Position numbers and translations under genes: made by a program | Shown here: positions 9,039-18,850 of the stretch, piece by piece | Position numbering within the stretch: position 1 is the first letter of the stretch | How the letters are laid out: every line of letters begins with the position of its first letter | The notes under the pieces: model-generated | Database searches by the model: none | What the model saw: only the letters and a program-made list of their open reading frames with translations | What the model was told of the DNA's origin: nothing | From: Xylophilus rhododendri | GTDB taxonomy: Bacteria > Pseudomonadota > Gammaproteobacteria > Burkholderiales > Burkholderiaceae_C | Reading direction: 5' to 3' | Assembly (NCBI RefSeq): GCF_009906855.1 | Contig: NZ_CP047650.1 | Location: 744,001-808,000, forward strand | DNA length: 64,000 bases

Positions 9039-10334
9039 TCAGGCCGCCGCCGCCTTGCGCGCCGCCAGGGCCGGCACCGCGCGCTTGGCGCCGAGTGCCA
9101 GCAGCGCCGCCACCAGGCAGGCAGCGCCCGCCGCGTACAGCGCCGGGGTGTAGCTCATCAGGATGGTGCGCGAGAAACCCGCGCCATAGGCCGCCGTGGC
9201 GGCGCCCAGCTGGTGGGCGGCGAACACCCAGCCGAAGATCACGCCCACCTTCTGCGGCCCGAAGGCGTTGCCGGCCAGCTTGACGGTGGGCGGCACGGTG
9301 GCGATCCAGTCCAGCCCGTAGAACACCGCGAACAGGCCCAGGCCGTAGAACGAGAAGCCCGAGTGCGGCAGCCAGAATAGGGACAGGCCGCGCAGCCCGT
9401 AGTACCAGAAGAGCAGCTTGCGGCAGTCGAAGCGGTCCGACAGCCAGCCCGAGGCGATGGTGCCGATCAGGTCGAAGGCGCCCATCATCGCCAGCACCGA
9501 GGCCGCCGGCACGGCCGACAGGCCGTTGTCGCTGCACAGCGAGATGAAGTGCGTCTGCACCAGCCCGTTGGTCGAAAGGCCGCAGATGAAGAAGGTGCCC
9601 GCCAGGATCCAGAAGGTGCGGTTGCGCGAGGCCTCGGCCAGCGCCGCGAAGGGCGTGCGCCAGGTGGGCGACGGCGCAGGTGCGGCGGGCGGCGTGCCGG
9701 GCGCTTCGCCGTAGGGCGCCAGGCCCAGGTCCGACGGCCGGTCGCGCACCAGCAGCACCACCAGCACCGCCACGATGGCGCAGCCGGCGAACAGCGGCGC
9801 CACCGCCGAGCGCCAGCCCCAGTGCTCGATCATCCAGGCCGCGAAGGGCAGAAAGGCCAGCTGCCCGGTGGCCGCGCTGGCCGTGAGGATGCCCATCACC
9901 AGCCCGCGCCGCGCCACGAACCAGCGGCTCGACACCACCGCGCCCAGCACCATGGCCGTGAGGCCGGTGCCTATGCCCAGCATCAGGCTCCACAGCACGA
10001 AGAGCTGCCACAGCTGGGAGGCCTGCGTGACCAGCGCCATCGCCCCGCCCACCAGCGCCAGGCCGCAGAACATCACCCGGCGCAGGCCGAAGCGGTCCAT
10101 CAGCACGGCGGAGAAAGGCCCCATCAACCCGAAGAGCGCGAAGCGGATCGCCAGCACCGACGAGACATCGGTGGTGGTCCAGCCGAACTCCTTGGTGAGC
10201 GGCTGCAGCATCGCGCCGGGCAGGCCCAGCGCGGCCGACATGGTGAGCATCGTCAGGAAGGTGACGGCGGCCACCACCCAGCCGTAGTGGATGCCGCGCG
10301 CCTGCAGGCGGGCGGAGAGGTCTCGGGACAACAT
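9039..10334 (-). CDS. MFS transporter
   Basis: 431-aa major facilitator with about 12 predicted membrane segments. The family signature between TM2 and TM3 is visible as [11 protein letters not shown], and its repeat in the second half is [12 protein letters not shown]. The N-terminus ([16 protein letters not shown]) is typical of the monocarboxylate/oxalate-formate branch. It is 43 bp downstream of the MarR-type gene on the same strand, so it is probably repressed by that regulator and moves the ligand the regulator senses. The substrate is unknown; an organic acid or aromatic compound would fit the branch. No neighbouring enzyme settles it. Confidence 0.8.
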   Translation of the reverse strand: MLSRDLSARLQARGIHYGWVVAAVTFLTMLTMSAALGLPGAMLQPLTKEFGWTTTDVSSVLAIRFALFGLMGPFSAVLMDRFGLRRVMFCGLALVGGAMALVTQASQLWQLFVLWSLMLGIGTGLTAMVLGAVVSSRWFVARRGLVMGILTASAATGQLAFLPFAAWMIEHWGWRSAVAPLFAGCAIVAVLVVLLVRDRPSDLGLAPYGEAPGTPPAAPAPSPTWRTPFAALAEASRNRTFWILAGTFFICGLSTNGLVQTHFISLCSDNGLSAVPAASVLAMMGAFDLIGTIASGWLSDRFDCRKLLFWYYGLRGLSLFWLPHSGFSFYGLGLFAVFYGLDWIATVPPTVKLAGNAFGPQKVGVIFGWVFAAHQLGAATAAYGAGFSRTILMSYTPALYAAGAACLVAALLALGAKRAVPALAARKAAAA

Positions 10335-10377
10335 GGGCGTGCCTTTCGGAGATGGGGGAAAAAAGGAAAGCGGGGAC

Positions 10378-10863
10378 TCAGTGTTCGTGCAGGTTCTCGT
10401 CCGGCGCGGGCGCCAGCAGCGGCAGGGCCTCGTCGATCAGCGCATGCAGCGCCGCCACCCGCTCGGCGCCCAGCAGCGCCACCAGCGACTGCTGGGCCCG
10501 ACGCCAGTGCACCCGGGCGGCGCGGCGCTGCGCCTTGCCGGCCTCGGTGATGCGCACCAGCCGGCTGCGGGCATCGGGGCCGTCGCCCAGTTCCACCCAT
10601 CCGGCATCCACCAGCACATGCAGGTTGCGGCTGAGGGTGGAGGCGGTCATGTGCAGCAGCGCCGCCAGGTCCACCGATCGGATCGCTGCATGCGATTCGA
10701 TGGTGGTGAGCAGCGAATACTGGGTGGTCTTCAGGCCCGACTGCGCGACTTCGGCATCGAAGTGCTGGCCGACCCGGCGCGTCAGCTGGCGCAGCTTGGC
10801 GTTGGTGCAGCCCTGCGGGGAATACGGGCCGGTGTCGGCGGCGGATGGCTCGGCGGATGTCAT
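10378..10863 (-). CDS. MarR family transcriptional regulator
   Basis: 161-aa winged-HTH repressor. The recognition region reads [22 protein letters not shown], followed by the wing [16 protein letters not shown]. The ATG at 10863 is preferred over an in-frame start at 10899, because the earlier start would place the palindromic operator inside the coding region. It is the first gene of an operon with the MFS transporter and is divergent from gloA. MarR proteins normally bind a palindrome at their own promoter and release it on binding an aromatic or acidic ligand; the neighbouring 31-bp palindrome fits this. Confidence 0.85.
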   Translation of the reverse strand: MTSAEPSAADTGPYSPQGCTNAKLRQLTRRVGQHFDAEVAQSGLKTTQYSLLTTIESHAAIRSVDLAALLHMTASTLSRNLHVLVDAGWVELGDGPDARSRLVRITEAGKAQRRAARVHWRRAQQSLVALLGAERVAALHALIDEALPLLAPAPDENLHEH

Positions 10864-10870
10864 GGCGGCG

Positions 10871-10901
10871 GATTGTAGCTGCAATCGTTGCAGCTGCAAT
10901 C
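10871..10901. promoter_or_regulatory. Palindromic operator between marR and gloA
   Basis: Two 14-nt arms separated by TCG: GATTGTAGCTGCAA on the left and TTGCAGCTGCAATC on the right, 13 of 14 positions paired. It starts 8 bp before the marR start codon and about 96 bp before gloA. Size and position suit a MarR dimer site controlling the marR-MFS operon and possibly gloA. The binding itself is inferred. Confidence 0.7.
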
Positions 10902-10996
10902 ATTTGCCTTCAGGGCTTTCCAGGATGCGGCTGCACACCTCCACCGAGGCCGCGCAGAATACCGGGCTCATCCCGCAACACCCCACCCATACAACC

Positions 10997-11416
10997 ATGC
11001 GACTCCTCCACACCATGCTGCGCGTCGGCGACCTGCAGCGCTCCATCGACTTCTACACCGGCGTCATCGGCATGCAGCTGCTGCGCCGCTCCGAGAACGA
11101 GGAATACAAGTACAGCCTGGCCTTCCTCGGCTTCGACGGCGGCAACCCGGGCCAGGCCGAGATCGAACTCACCTACAACTGGGGCACCAGCCAGTACGAG
11201 CTGGGCAGCGCCTACGGCCATATCGCGCTGGGCGTGCCCGATGCCTACGCCGCCTGCGACAAGATCCGCGCGGCCGGCGGCACCATCAGTCGCGAGGCCG
11301 GTCCGGTCAAGGGCGGCAGCACGGTGATCGCCTTCGTGACCGATCCGGACGGCTACAAGATCGAGCTGATCCAGCGCGCCGACGACGCGGCCGGCGGCGG
11401 GCTGAAGGCGGCGTGA
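10997..11416 (+). CDS. gloA: Lactoylglutathione lyase (glyoxalase I)
   Basis: 139-aa glyoxalase I, converting the methylglyoxal-glutathione hemithioacetal to S-lactoylglutathione. The four metal ligands of the E. coli enzyme have counterparts: H5, E57 (AEIELTYN), H75 (YGHIALGV) and E123 (YKIELIQ). Length matches the Ni-type bacterial enzymes. The frame is open far upstream, but ATG 10997 begins the conserved [10 protein letters not shown] start. Its stop overlaps the GTG of rfaE1 (GTGA), so it is translated together with the heptose genes. Promoter control by the MarR operator upstream is possible. Confidence 0.92.
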   Translation: MRLLHTMLRVGDLQRSIDFYTGVIGMQLLRRSENEEYKYSLAFLGFDGGNPGQAEIELTYNWGTSQYELGSAYGHIALGVPDAYAACDKIRAAGGTISREAGPVKGGSTVIAFVTDPDGYKIELIQRADDAAGGGLKAA

Positions 11417-12345
11417 TCCCCGGCCCGCGCGAGATCGCCGCCTGCCGTGTGCTGGTGGCCGGCGACGCCATCCTGGACCGCTACTGGCTGGGCAGCGTCG
11501 AGCAGATCTCGCGCGAGGCACCCGTGCCCATCGTGCAGGTGGAAGGCGAGCAGGAGCGCCTGGGCGGCGCGGCCAATGCCGCCATGAACCTGCGCGCGCT
11601 GGGCGCCGCCGCCACGCTGCTGTCGGTGCGCGGCGGCGATGCGGCCGATCGCAGCCTGCAGGACCTGCTGGAAGACGCCGGCATCGCATGGGCCGGCGCG
11701 GTCGATGCCGCCCTGCCCACCACCGTCAAGCTGCGTATCGTCGGCCGGGCGCAGCAGCTGCTGCGGGCCGACTTCGTGCGAGGCCTGCCCTCGGCGGCCG
11801 CGCTCGATGCTTTCGGCGCGGCTTTCGCCCAGGCCCTGCCGGGCCATGCGGCCGTGCTGCTGTCGGACTACGGGCGCGGTGCGCTGGCCCGGGTGCCGGA
11901 CCTGATCCGGCAAGCCCGCGCCCTCGGCCTGCCGGTGGTGGTCGACCCGCGCGGCGGCGACTTCGACCGTTATGCCGGCGCCAGCCTGCTGACACCCAAC
12001 CGCTCCGAACTGCGCGACGCCATCGGCGCCTGGCGCGACGAGGCCGACCTCGCCGCACGGGTCCAGCAGTTGCGCCAGCGCCTGGGCCTGCAAGCCTTGC
12101 TGGCCACCCGCGCCGAGGAAGGCATGACCCTCTTCGACGACCAGGGCGCGCTGCATGTGCCGGCCACCGCCCGCGAGGTCTTCGACGTGACCGGCGCGGG
12201 CGACACCGTGGCCGCCGTCATGGCCCTGCTGCTGGGCTGCGGCCTGACCATGCGCGCGGCGGTGCCGTATGCCAACAAGGCGGGCGGGATCGTGGTCGGG
12301 CGTTTTGGCACGGCCAGCGTCAGCCAGGCGGAGTTGTTTTCATGA
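11413..12345 (+). CDS. rfaE1: D-beta-D-heptose 7-phosphate kinase (RfaE1)
   Basis: 310-aa PfkB/ribokinase-fold kinase that phosphorylates heptose 7-phosphate at C1 for ADP-heptose in the LPS core. The GTG start overlaps the gloA stop by four bases. Family marks: [21 protein letters not shown] in two overlapping halves, the glycine-rich [16 protein letters not shown], and the PfkB signature [11 protein letters not shown] with catalytic Asp near the C-terminus. In gamma-proteobacteria this domain is fused to RfaE2 as HldE; here they are separate but overlapping genes, the usual arrangement in beta-proteobacteria. Confidence 0.9.
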   Translation: MIPGPREIAACRVLVAGDAILDRYWLGSVEQISREAPVPIVQVEGEQERLGGAANAAMNLRALGAAATLLSVRGGDAADRSLQDLLEDAGIAWAGAVDAALPTTVKLRIVGRAQQLLRADFVRGLPSAAALDAFGAAFAQALPGHAAVLLSDYGRGALARVPDLIRQARALGLPVVVDPRGGDFDRYAGASLLTPNRSELRDAIGAWRDEADLAARVQQLRQRLGLQALLATRAEEGMTLFDDQGALHVPATAREVFDVTGAGDTVAAVMALLLGCGLTMRAAVPYANKAGGIVVGRFGTASVSQAELFS

Positions 12346-12824
12346 ACGCCGGCAAGGTTTGCGTAGCTGCGGATATCGCCGGCCGCATCGCCACGCTGCC
12401 GCGTCCGCTGGTGTTCACCAACGGCGTGTTCGACCTGCTGCACCGCGGACATGTCGAATACCTCGCGGCCGCCCGCGCGCTGGGCGCGTCGCTGGTGGTC
12501 GGGCTCAACTCGGACCTGTCCGCCCGCGGCCTGGGCAAGGGCACCGGCCGGCCGCTGGTGGCTTTCGAAGACCGCGCCGCCGTGCTCGCGGGCCTGGCCG
12601 CCGTGGACCTGATCGTGGGCTTCGACGAGCCCGCGCCCCTGGCCCTGCTGGAGGGGGTGCGGCCCGACATCTACACCAAGGGCGGCGACTACGACATGGA
12701 CTGCCTGCCCGAAGCCGCCCTGGTGCGCGGCTGGGGCGGATCGGCCATCGCCCTGCCCTTTCTGCCCGGGCGTTCCAGCAGCACGCTGATCCGCCGCATT
12801 CAGGCCCTGCCGCATGAACATTGA
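12342..12824 (+). CDS. rfaE2: D-beta-D-heptose 1-phosphate adenylyltransferase (RfaE2)
   Basis: 160-aa nucleotidyltransferase of the cytidylyltransferase-like fold. It joins AMP to heptose 1-phosphate, the step after RfaE1 and dephosphorylation. The TNGVFDLLHRGHVEYL block contains the HxGH motif (H34, H37), and GRSSSTLI near residue 144 matches the second nucleotide-binding motif. Its ATG overlaps the rfaE1 stop (ATGA) and its end overlaps the next gene by 11 nt, so all three are coupled. It acts in the cytoplasm for inner-core LPS. Confidence 0.9.
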   Translation: MNAGKVCVAADIAGRIATLPRPLVFTNGVFDLLHRGHVEYLAAARALGASLVVGLNSDLSARGLGKGTGRPLVAFEDRAAVLAGLAAVDLIVGFDEPAPLALLEGVRPDIYTKGGDYDMDCLPEAALVRGWGGSAIALPFLPGRSSSTLIRRIQALPHEH

Positions 12825-14619
12825 CGCCGTCGCCCAGGTGCTGGACGCGCTCGACACGGGCGATGCCCATGAGGCCTTCGCCATCGGCGAGCAGGCGCTG
12901 CGGGCCGATCCGCAGGACGCCGCGCTGTGGAGCGTCTGCGGCATCGCCGCCCGCCTGGCCGGCCGGCCCGCAGATGCCGAGCACTGCTGGCGCCGCTCGC
13001 TGGCGCTTCAGCCCGATGCGCGTGTCACCCAGCATCTCGGCGAACTGCTGCTGGCCGGTGGCCAAGCCGACGAAGCCCTGGCCTGCTGGCAGGACAGCGC
13101 CGACGACGGCAGCGCCGACGCCACCTGCTGGGCCAACCTGGGCCTGCTGCGCCTGCGCAAACGGCAAGACCAGGCCGCCGAAACCGCCCTGCGCCACGCC
13201 CTCTCGCTGGACGCGGGCCAGACTGCCACCTGGACCAACCTCGGCGTGCTGCTGGCCGCCAACAAACGCTGGCCCGAGGCCGAAGACGCCTACCGCCACG
13301 CGCTGGAACGGCGGCCGGACGACGTCGCCGCCCTCACCAATCTCGGCCTGACGCTGGAGGAACTGCGCCGCCACGACGAGGCCGAGGCCTGCCAGCGCCG
13401 CGCCCTGGCGCTGGCCCCCGACCGGCCCGAGGTGCACAACCACCTGGCCGGCGTGCTGGCGCGGCGCCAGGGCCTGGGCGGCGATGCGGAAGCCGAGGCC
13501 GAATTCCACTACCGCGAGGCACTGCGCCTGCAGCCGGAAAACGCCGCCCATCTCTCCAACCTCGGCGCCCTGTTCTTCGACCAGGGCCGCATCCACGAAG
13601 CGGAGTCCGCCTTCCGCGCCGCACTGGCGCAGGACGCGGAACTGGCCTCGGCCCACATCAACCTGGGTCAGCTGCTGCTGTCCATGGGCCGGCTGCCGGA
13701 AGGTTTCCAGCACACCGAGATGCGCTACCGCATGCGGGTGACAGGATCCGTCCCCGGCTTTCCGGAGCCGCCGCCAGCGGGCGCCGCCCGGCAGTGGACC
13801 GGCCAGCCGCTGGCCGGCAAACGCCTGCTGGTCTGGCCCGAGCAGGGACATGGCGACCAGCTGCAGTTCTGCCGCTACCTGGCCCTGGTGCGGACCCTGC
13901 ACCAACCGGCCTTCATCACCTGCGCCTGCACCGATTCGCTGCTGGCGCTGATGCACACCGTGGCCGGCGCCGACCGCCATATCGCCCTGCAGGATGCGCC
14001 GGCCGCCCTGCCCGAGCACGACTACTGGGTGCCCATGCTGAGCCTGCCGCTGTTCTGCGGCACCACGGTCGGCACGATTCCCGGCGCCACGCCCTATCTC
14101 GCGGCCGATGCGGCCGACATCGCCCGCTGGGCGCCGCGCATCCCGCGGGCGCCGCTGCGTGTCGGCCTGGTCTGGCGCGGCAATGTGCAGCACGACAACG
14201 ATGCCGACCGCTCCCTGGACAGCCTCGTCACCCTGGCTCCGCTGTGGCGGGTGCCGGGCGTGGTCTTCGTCAGCCTGCAGAAATGGGCCGGTGAGCACGA
14301 GGCCCGCCACCCGCCCGGCGATCAGCCGCTGGTGCACCTGGGCAGCGAGATCGAAAGTTTCTCCGACTCGGCCGCGATCCTCGCCCAGCTGGATCTGCTG
14401 ATCGCGGTGGACACCGCCGCCTGCCACCTGGCCGGCGCGCTCGACATCCCCTGCTGGGTGATGCTGCCCGCCTTCCGCAACGACTGGCGCTGGCTGCGCG
14501 GCCGCTCCGACACGCCCTGGTACCGCCGCACCCGCCTGTTCCGCCAGACCCGGCGCGGCGACTGGCCGTCCGTCGTGGAAGAAATCGCCAAGGCCCTGGC
14601 TCGGCTGCGCGGCGGCTGA
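12814..14619 (+). CDS. TPR-repeat protein with C-terminal glycosyltransferase-like domain
   Basis: 601-aa protein. Residues about 5-310 are tandem TPR units (for example WTNLGVLLAANKRWPEAEDAY and the next unit, each about 34 residues). Residues about 320-600 form a GT-B-like half with a GT9/heptosyltransferase flavour: GKRLLVWPEQGHGDQLQFCR, VGLVWRGN, and IAVDTAACHLAGALDIPCW near the nucleotide-sugar pocket, then DTPWYRRTRLFRQ. Proteins of this build are common in beta-proteobacteria, where function is mostly untested. Overlap with rfaE2 suggests a link to heptose or LPS, or to protein glycosylation using ADP-heptose. That link is inference from position. No signal peptide is seen. Confidence 0.75.
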   Translation: MNIDAVAQVLDALDTGDAHEAFAIGEQALRADPQDAALWSVCGIAARLAGRPADAEHCWRRSLALQPDARVTQHLGELLLAGGQADEALACWQDSADDGSADATCWANLGLLRLRKRQDQAAETALRHALSLDAGQTATWTNLGVLLAANKRWPEAEDAYRHALERRPDDVAALTNLGLTLEELRRHDEAEACQRRALALAPDRPEVHNHLAGVLARRQGLGGDAEAEAEFHYREALRLQPENAAHLSNLGALFFDQGRIHEAESAFRAALAQDAELASAHINLGQLLLSMGRLPEGFQHTEMRYRMRVTGSVPGFPEPPPAGAARQWTGQPLAGKRLLVWPEQGHGDQLQFCRYLALVRTLHQPAFITCACTDSLLALMHTVAGADRHIALQDAPAALPEHDYWVPMLSLPLFCGTTVGTIPGATPYLAADAADIARWAPRIPRAPLRVGLVWRGNVQHDNDADRSLDSLVTLAPLWRVPGVVFVSLQKWAGEHEARHPPGDQPLVHLGSEIESFSDSAAILAQLDLLIAVDTAACHLAGALDIPCWVMLPAFRNDWRWLRGRSDTPWYRRTRLFRQTRRGDWPSVVEEIAKALARLRGG

Positions 14620-14670
14620 CACGGTATCGTCACCGGGCCGTCATATTCGACCACCAGGATTGCGCCCTTC

Positions 14671-15708
14671 ATGTCCCTCTCCCCCCAACAGGTCGCAGCC
14701 GCGTCCGCCAGCGACGATGCCGGCCTGATCTGCGGCTACCGCTTCGATGCCGATGCCGACCTGGCCCGGCCCTTGTCGCTGGACGAGGCCACCGTCTGGC
14801 TGCACGAGGCCACCAAGGCCGCGCCCGAGGACGACGCCTTCGCCTGGCTGCATTTCAACCTCAGCAACGCCCACGCCGAACGCTGGATCCAGCGCCACGC
14901 CGGCCTGCCCGATGCCTTCTTCGACGCCCTGCGCGAGGACTCCCACTCCACCCGCATCGAGCGCGACGACGACGCCCTGGTGGCCGTGCTCAACGATGTG
15001 CACTTCGACTTCGGCTTCGAGCCCAGCGACATCTCCACCCTGTGGATCTGCGTGCGCCCGCACCTGGTGGTGACCGCCCGCACCCGGCCGCTGCGTTCGG
15101 TCGATGCGCTGCGCACCGCCCTGCGCGACGGCCGCTCGCCGCGCTCCACCGTGGAGTTGCTGGAGCAACTGATGCGCACCCAGGCCGCCAGCCTGGTGGA
15201 CATCCTGCGCGGCGTCACCCGCAAGGTGGACGATGCCGAAGACAAGCTGCTGGCCGGCCGCCGCGCCAGCGAACATGGCCGCCTGGGCACGCTGCGCCGC
15301 CTGCTGGTGCGGCTGCAGCGCCTGCTGGCGCCCGAGCCGGCCGCCCTGTTCCGTGTGCTGCACCATCCGCCCGCCTGGATGGCCGAGGACGACCTGCAGC
15401 AGTTGCGCGGATCGACGGAGGAGTTCTCCGCCGTGCTGCGCGACATGCAGGGCCTGCAGGAACGCATCAAGCTGCTGCAGGAAGAAAGCGCCGCCGCGGT
15501 CAACGAGGAGAACAACCGCAGCCTGTTCGTGCTGACCGTGGTCACCGTGCTGGCTCTGCCGATCAACATCCTGGCCGGCCTCTTCGGCATGAACGTGGGC
15601 GGCATTCCGCTGGCCGAGAGCAAACACGGGTTCTGGATCCTGGTCTCGCTGGTGATCGCCTTCACCGTCATCGCCGGCTGGCTGGCCCTGCGCAAGAAGG
15701 ACCGTTGA
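14671..15708 (+). CDS. zntB: CorA-like zinc transporter ZntB
   Basis: 345-aa CorA-superfamily channel. A large soluble N-terminal domain is followed by a long helix (about 200-285) and two membrane segments at the C-terminus. The signature GMN motif stands at residues 306-308 (LFGMNVGGIP) between them, and the tail is basic (LRKKDR). ZntB proteins move zinc across the inner membrane, and CorA itself moves magnesium; ZntB is favoured by the GMNVGGIP motif and the overall length. It starts 51 bp after the TPR-glycosyltransferase gene and ends 4 bp before the convergent uvrA2 stop. Confidence 0.8.
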   Translation: MSLSPQQVAAASASDDAGLICGYRFDADADLARPLSLDEATVWLHEATKAAPEDDAFAWLHFNLSNAHAERWIQRHAGLPDAFFDALREDSHSTRIERDDDALVAVLNDVHFDFGFEPSDISTLWICVRPHLVVTARTRPLRSVDALRTALRDGRSPRSTVELLEQLMRTQAASLVDILRGVTRKVDDAEDKLLAGRRASEHGRLGTLRRLLVRLQRLLAPEPAALFRVLHHPPAWMAEDDLQQLRGSTEEFSAVLRDMQGLQERIKLLQEESAAAVNEENNRSLFVLTVVTVLALPINILAGLFGMNVGGIPLAESKHGFWILVSLVIAFTVIAGWLALRKKDR

Positions 15709-15712
15709 GGCC

Positions 15713-18361
15713 TCAGCCCTGGCCCAGTGCCTCGGCCAGGTAGGCGGCCGTCCTGCCCTTGCCCGCACCCGCCACTTCCCGAGGCGTGCCACTTGCCACC
15801 ACCTGGCCGCCCTGCAGTCCTGCGCCTGGGCCGATGTCGATCACCCAGTCGCTCTGCGCCACCAGGCGCATGTCGTGCTCGACCACCACCACCGTGTTGC
15901 CGGCATCGGCCAGGGCGTGCAGGTGCAGCAGCAGGCGGTCGACGTCGGCCGGATGCAGGCCGGTGGTGGGCTCGTCCAGCACATAGAGCGTGTCGCCGCG
16001 CCGCAGCCGCTGCAGCTCGGTCGCCAGCTTGATGCGCTGGGCCTCGCCGCCCGAGAGTTCGGTGGCCGGCTGGCCCAGGCGCAGATAACCCAGGCCGATC
16101 TGCTGCAGCACCTCCAGCGGCCTTGCGATGGCCGGCTCGGCCGCGAAGAACGCCGCGGCGCCATCGACCGTCATGCCCAGCACCTCGGCGATGTTGCGGT
16201 CCTGCCAGGTGACTTCCAGCGTCTCGGGCGCATAACGCGCGCCATGGCATTGCGGGCAAGGGGCGTAGACGCTGGGCATGAACATCATCTCGACGCTGAC
16301 GAAGCCCTCGCCCTCGCAGACCGGGCAGCGGCCCTGAGGCACGTTGAAGGAGAAACGGCCGGCGCCGTAACCGCGCTCGCGCGCCTCGGGCGTGGCGGCG
16401 AAGAGCTTGCGCACCGCATCGAACAGGCCGGTATAGGTGGCGAGGTTGGAACGCGGCGTGCGGCCGATCGGCTTCTGGTCCACCTGCACCAGGCGCTGGA
16501 TTCCTTCCATGCCCTCGGCGATGCGGCCGGTGGCGGCGGCTGCCATGTCCACCATGTCTTCGGCGGGCTCGTCGCCAGGGCTGTCGGGCTCGTCGGTCCG
16601 CTCGTCCGGCCTGTCCTGGCGCGCGGCGCCCAGCCGGTCCGACACCAGTTCGACCAAGGCCTGGCTCACCAGGCTGGACTTGCCGGAGCCCGAGACACCG
16701 GTCACGGCGCAAAGGCAGCCGAGCGGGACATCCGCATCGACCTCCATGAGGTTGTGGCGGCTGATGCCGCGCAGCCGCAGCCAGCCGGCCGGCGTGCGCG
16801 GTGTGCGTTCAGCCGCCGCACCCTGCGCAGGAAAAAGATAACGCGCCGTCTGCGACCCGGCCACCGCCTGCAGCCCTTCGGGCGGGCCGCTGTAGAGCAC
16901 CTGGCCGCCGCCCTCGCCCGCCCCCGGGCCCACGTCCACCAGCCACTGCGCACGCCGCATGGTGGCGGTGTCGTGCTCCACCACGAAGACCGAGTTGCCC
17001 GCATCGCGCAGGCCTTCCAGCGCATCGAGCAGGGCCTCGCCATCGGCCGGATGCAGGCCGGCCGAGGGTTCGTCCAGCACATAGACCACACCGAAGAGCT
17101 GCGAGGCCAGCTGCGTGGCCAGGCGCAGGCGCTGCAGTTCGCCGGAGGACAACGTGGTCGTCGCCCGCTCCATGCCCAGGTAACCCAGGCCCAGCCTTGT
17201 CAGCCGGCCAATGCGCTCGCGCAGCTCGATGGCGATGCGCTGGGCGGCGATGCGTTTTTCGATCGACAGCGCGGAGGTGCGGGTGACATCCGGCGTGCCC
17301 TCGTGCCTGGCGCCGGCATGGCGCGCGGGCGTTCGCGCGGCGCGGGCGGTGGCCCGGCCGGGGGTGGCATCGCCGGTCTCGTCCTCGGCGGCGGGCCGCA
17401 GCCGCTCGGCCAGTTCGGCCAGCGGCAGGCGCGCCAGCTCGCCGATGTCCAGGCCCGCGAAACGCACGGCCAGCGCCTCGGGCTTGAGCCGCTTGCCCGC
17501 GCAGGCCGGGCATGGCGTGCCGACCAGGAAACGCGCCACCCGCTTCTTGGTGGAGGCGCTCTGCGTGGTCGCGAAGTTGTGCAGCAGGTAGCGGCGCGCG
17601 CTGCTGAAGGTGCCCATGTAGCTGGGCGCCAGCTGGCGCCGGATGGCGTCGGCGGTCTCCTCGGGCGAGAAGCCGGCATACACCGGCACCACCGGCTGCT
17701 CGTCGGTGAACAGGATCCAGTCGCGGGTCTTCTTGGGCAGCCTGTGCCAGGGCTTGTCCACATCGTGGCCGAGGGACACCAGGATGTCGCGCAGGTTCTG
17801 CCCGTACCAGGCCGGCGGCCAGGCGGCGATGGCGCGCTCGCGTATCGTCAGGCGGTCGTCGGGCACCATGGTTTTTTCGGTGGCGTCGTAGACCCGGCCC
17901 AGGCCGTGGCAGTGCGGGCAGGCGCCCTGCGGCGTGTTGGGCGAGAAGTCTTCGGCGAACAGCATCGCCTGGCCCGGCGGATAGCTGCCGGCACGCGAAT
18001 ACAGCAGCCGCACCAGGTCCGCCAGGTGGGTGACGCTGCCGACGCTCGATCGCGCCGTGGGCGCACCCCGCTGCTGCTGCAGGGCCACTGCCGGCGGCAG
18101 GCCGTCGATGCGGTCCACCTGGGGCGTGCCGGCCTGGTCCAGCAGGCGGCGCGCATAGGGCGCCACCGAGTCGAGATAGCGGCGCTGTGCTTCCGCGTAA
18201 ATGGTGCCGAAGGCCAGCGAGGATTTGCCCGAGCCCGAGACACCGGTGAAGACCACCAGCCGGTCGCGCGGGATGTCGACATCGACATTGCGCAGATTGT
18301 GTTCACGGGCGCCGCGCACTTCGACCAGGCCCGGCTTGTCTTGTTCTGGGTTCGATGGCAT
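15713..18361 (-). CDS. UvrA-like excinuclease ATPase, class II (UvrA2)
   Basis: 882-aa ABC-type ATPase with two nucleotide-binding halves. Each has a Walker A ([13 protein letters not shown] near residue 40; [13 protein letters not shown] in the second half), an ABC signature ([12 protein letters not shown] and [12 protein letters not shown]) and a Walker B ([13 protein letters not shown] and [13 protein letters not shown]). Zinc-finger cysteine pairs are visible ([35 protein letters not shown]). It is shorter than housekeeping UvrA and lacks much of the UvrB-binding/insertion region, as in UvrA2, linked in the family to DNA damage or intercalator resistance. Two charged low-complexity linkers interrupt it. 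ATG 18361 (MPSNPEQDK) is chosen as the start right before conserved sequence. Confidence 0.85.
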   Translation of the reverse strand: MPSNPEQDKPGLVEVRGAREHNLRNVDVDIPRDRLVVFTGVSGSGKSSLAFGTIYAEAQRRYLDSVAPYARRLLDQAGTPQVDRIDGLPPAVALQQQRGAPTARSSVGSVTHLADLVRLLYSRAGSYPPGQAMLFAEDFSPNTPQGACPHCHGLGRVYDATEKTMVPDDRLTIRERAIAAWPPAWYGQNLRDILVSLGHDVDKPWHRLPKKTRDWILFTDEQPVVPVYAGFSPEETADAIRRQLAPSYMGTFSSARRYLLHNFATTQSASTKKRVARFLVGTPCPACAGKRLKPEALAVRFAGLDIGELARLPLAELAERLRPAAEDETGDATPGRATARAARTPARHAGARHEGTPDVTRTSALSIEKRIAAQRIAIELRERIGRLTRLGLGYLGMERATTTLSSGELQRLRLATQLASQLFGVVYVLDEPSAGLHPADGEALLDALEGLRDAGNSVFVVEHDTATMRRAQWLVDVGPGAGEGGGQVLYSGPPEGLQAVAGSQTARYLFPAQGAAAERTPRTPAGWLRLRGISRHNLMEVDADVPLGCLCAVTGVSGSGKSSLVSQALVELVSDRLGAARQDRPDERTDEPDSPGDEPAEDMVDMAAAATGRIAEGMEGIQRLVQVDQKPIGRTPRSNLATYTGLFDAVRKLFAATPEARERGYGAGRFSFNVPQGRCPVCEGEGFVSVEMMFMPSVYAPCPQCHGARYAPETLEVTWQDRNIAEVLGMTVDGAAAFFAAEPAIARPLEVLQQIGLGYLRLGQPATELSGGEAQRIKLATELQRLRRGDTLYVLDEPTTGLHPADVDRLLLHLHALADAGNTVVVVEHDMRLVAQSDWVIDIGPGAGLQGGQVVASGTPREVAGAGKGRTAAYLAEALGQG

Positions 18362-18541
18362 GGGGGACAGCCTGCGCCGAGGGCCGGCCCGCACCTGTCG
18401 GGGGCGCGGGCCGCACGGATGTAGGAGGTTTGCGCATCCGGGCTTGCGCCAGCACGCCGCTTGCATTTGGTACCGCCTGCACCCACCGCCAGGATCAGAC
18501 TGGTGGCGCGGGGATGACCCGCATCCAACTGGAGACCGACC

Positions 18542-18847
18542 ATGAAACAGACCGCATCCACCATCCGCCTGCTGCTGACCGGCGCAGCCATCGCCCTCGC
18601 CGCTGCCGGCGCCGCCCAGGCCGCCGACAAGGCGCCCATGAAACACGGCGCCGTGACCTGCGCCGACGGCACGCATGCCACCGACAAGGCCACATGCGAC
18701 AAGAGCGGCGGCGCCACGCAGATGACAACCAAGGCCGACACGACGGCGGTGCAGACCGAATCCGCCAAGGTCAATGCGACCGGCCAGGCACCGCAGACCG
18801 GCGCGCCGTCCAAGACGCCGGCCAAGCCCGATAGCGCCGCGAAGTAA
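18542..18847 (+). CDS. Small exported protein of unknown function
   Basis: 101 aa. A clear signal peptide (basic start, then LLLTGAAIALAAAGAAQA) is cleaved near residue 27. The mature part is hydrophilic and rich in Lys, Thr and Ala, with two cysteines (VTCADGTHATDKATCDKS) about 13 residues apart that could form a disulfide in the periplasm. I do not recognise a domain. It is transcribed away from uvrA2 across 180 bp and ends 3 bp before the stop of the convergent toxin gene. Coding is supported by the signal peptide and codon use rather than by homology. Confidence 0.65.
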   Translation: MKQTASTIRLLLTGAAIALAAAGAAQAADKAPMKHGAVTCADGTHATDKATCDKSGGATQMTTKADTTAVQTESAKVNATGQAPQTGAPSKTPAKPDSAAK

Positions 18848-18850
18848 GGC

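Noticed and set aside
15875..18424. An 849-codon open frame antisense to uvrA2
   Set aside because: UvrA2 on the other strand has all Walker, signature and zinc motifs; this frame is a compositional shadow.
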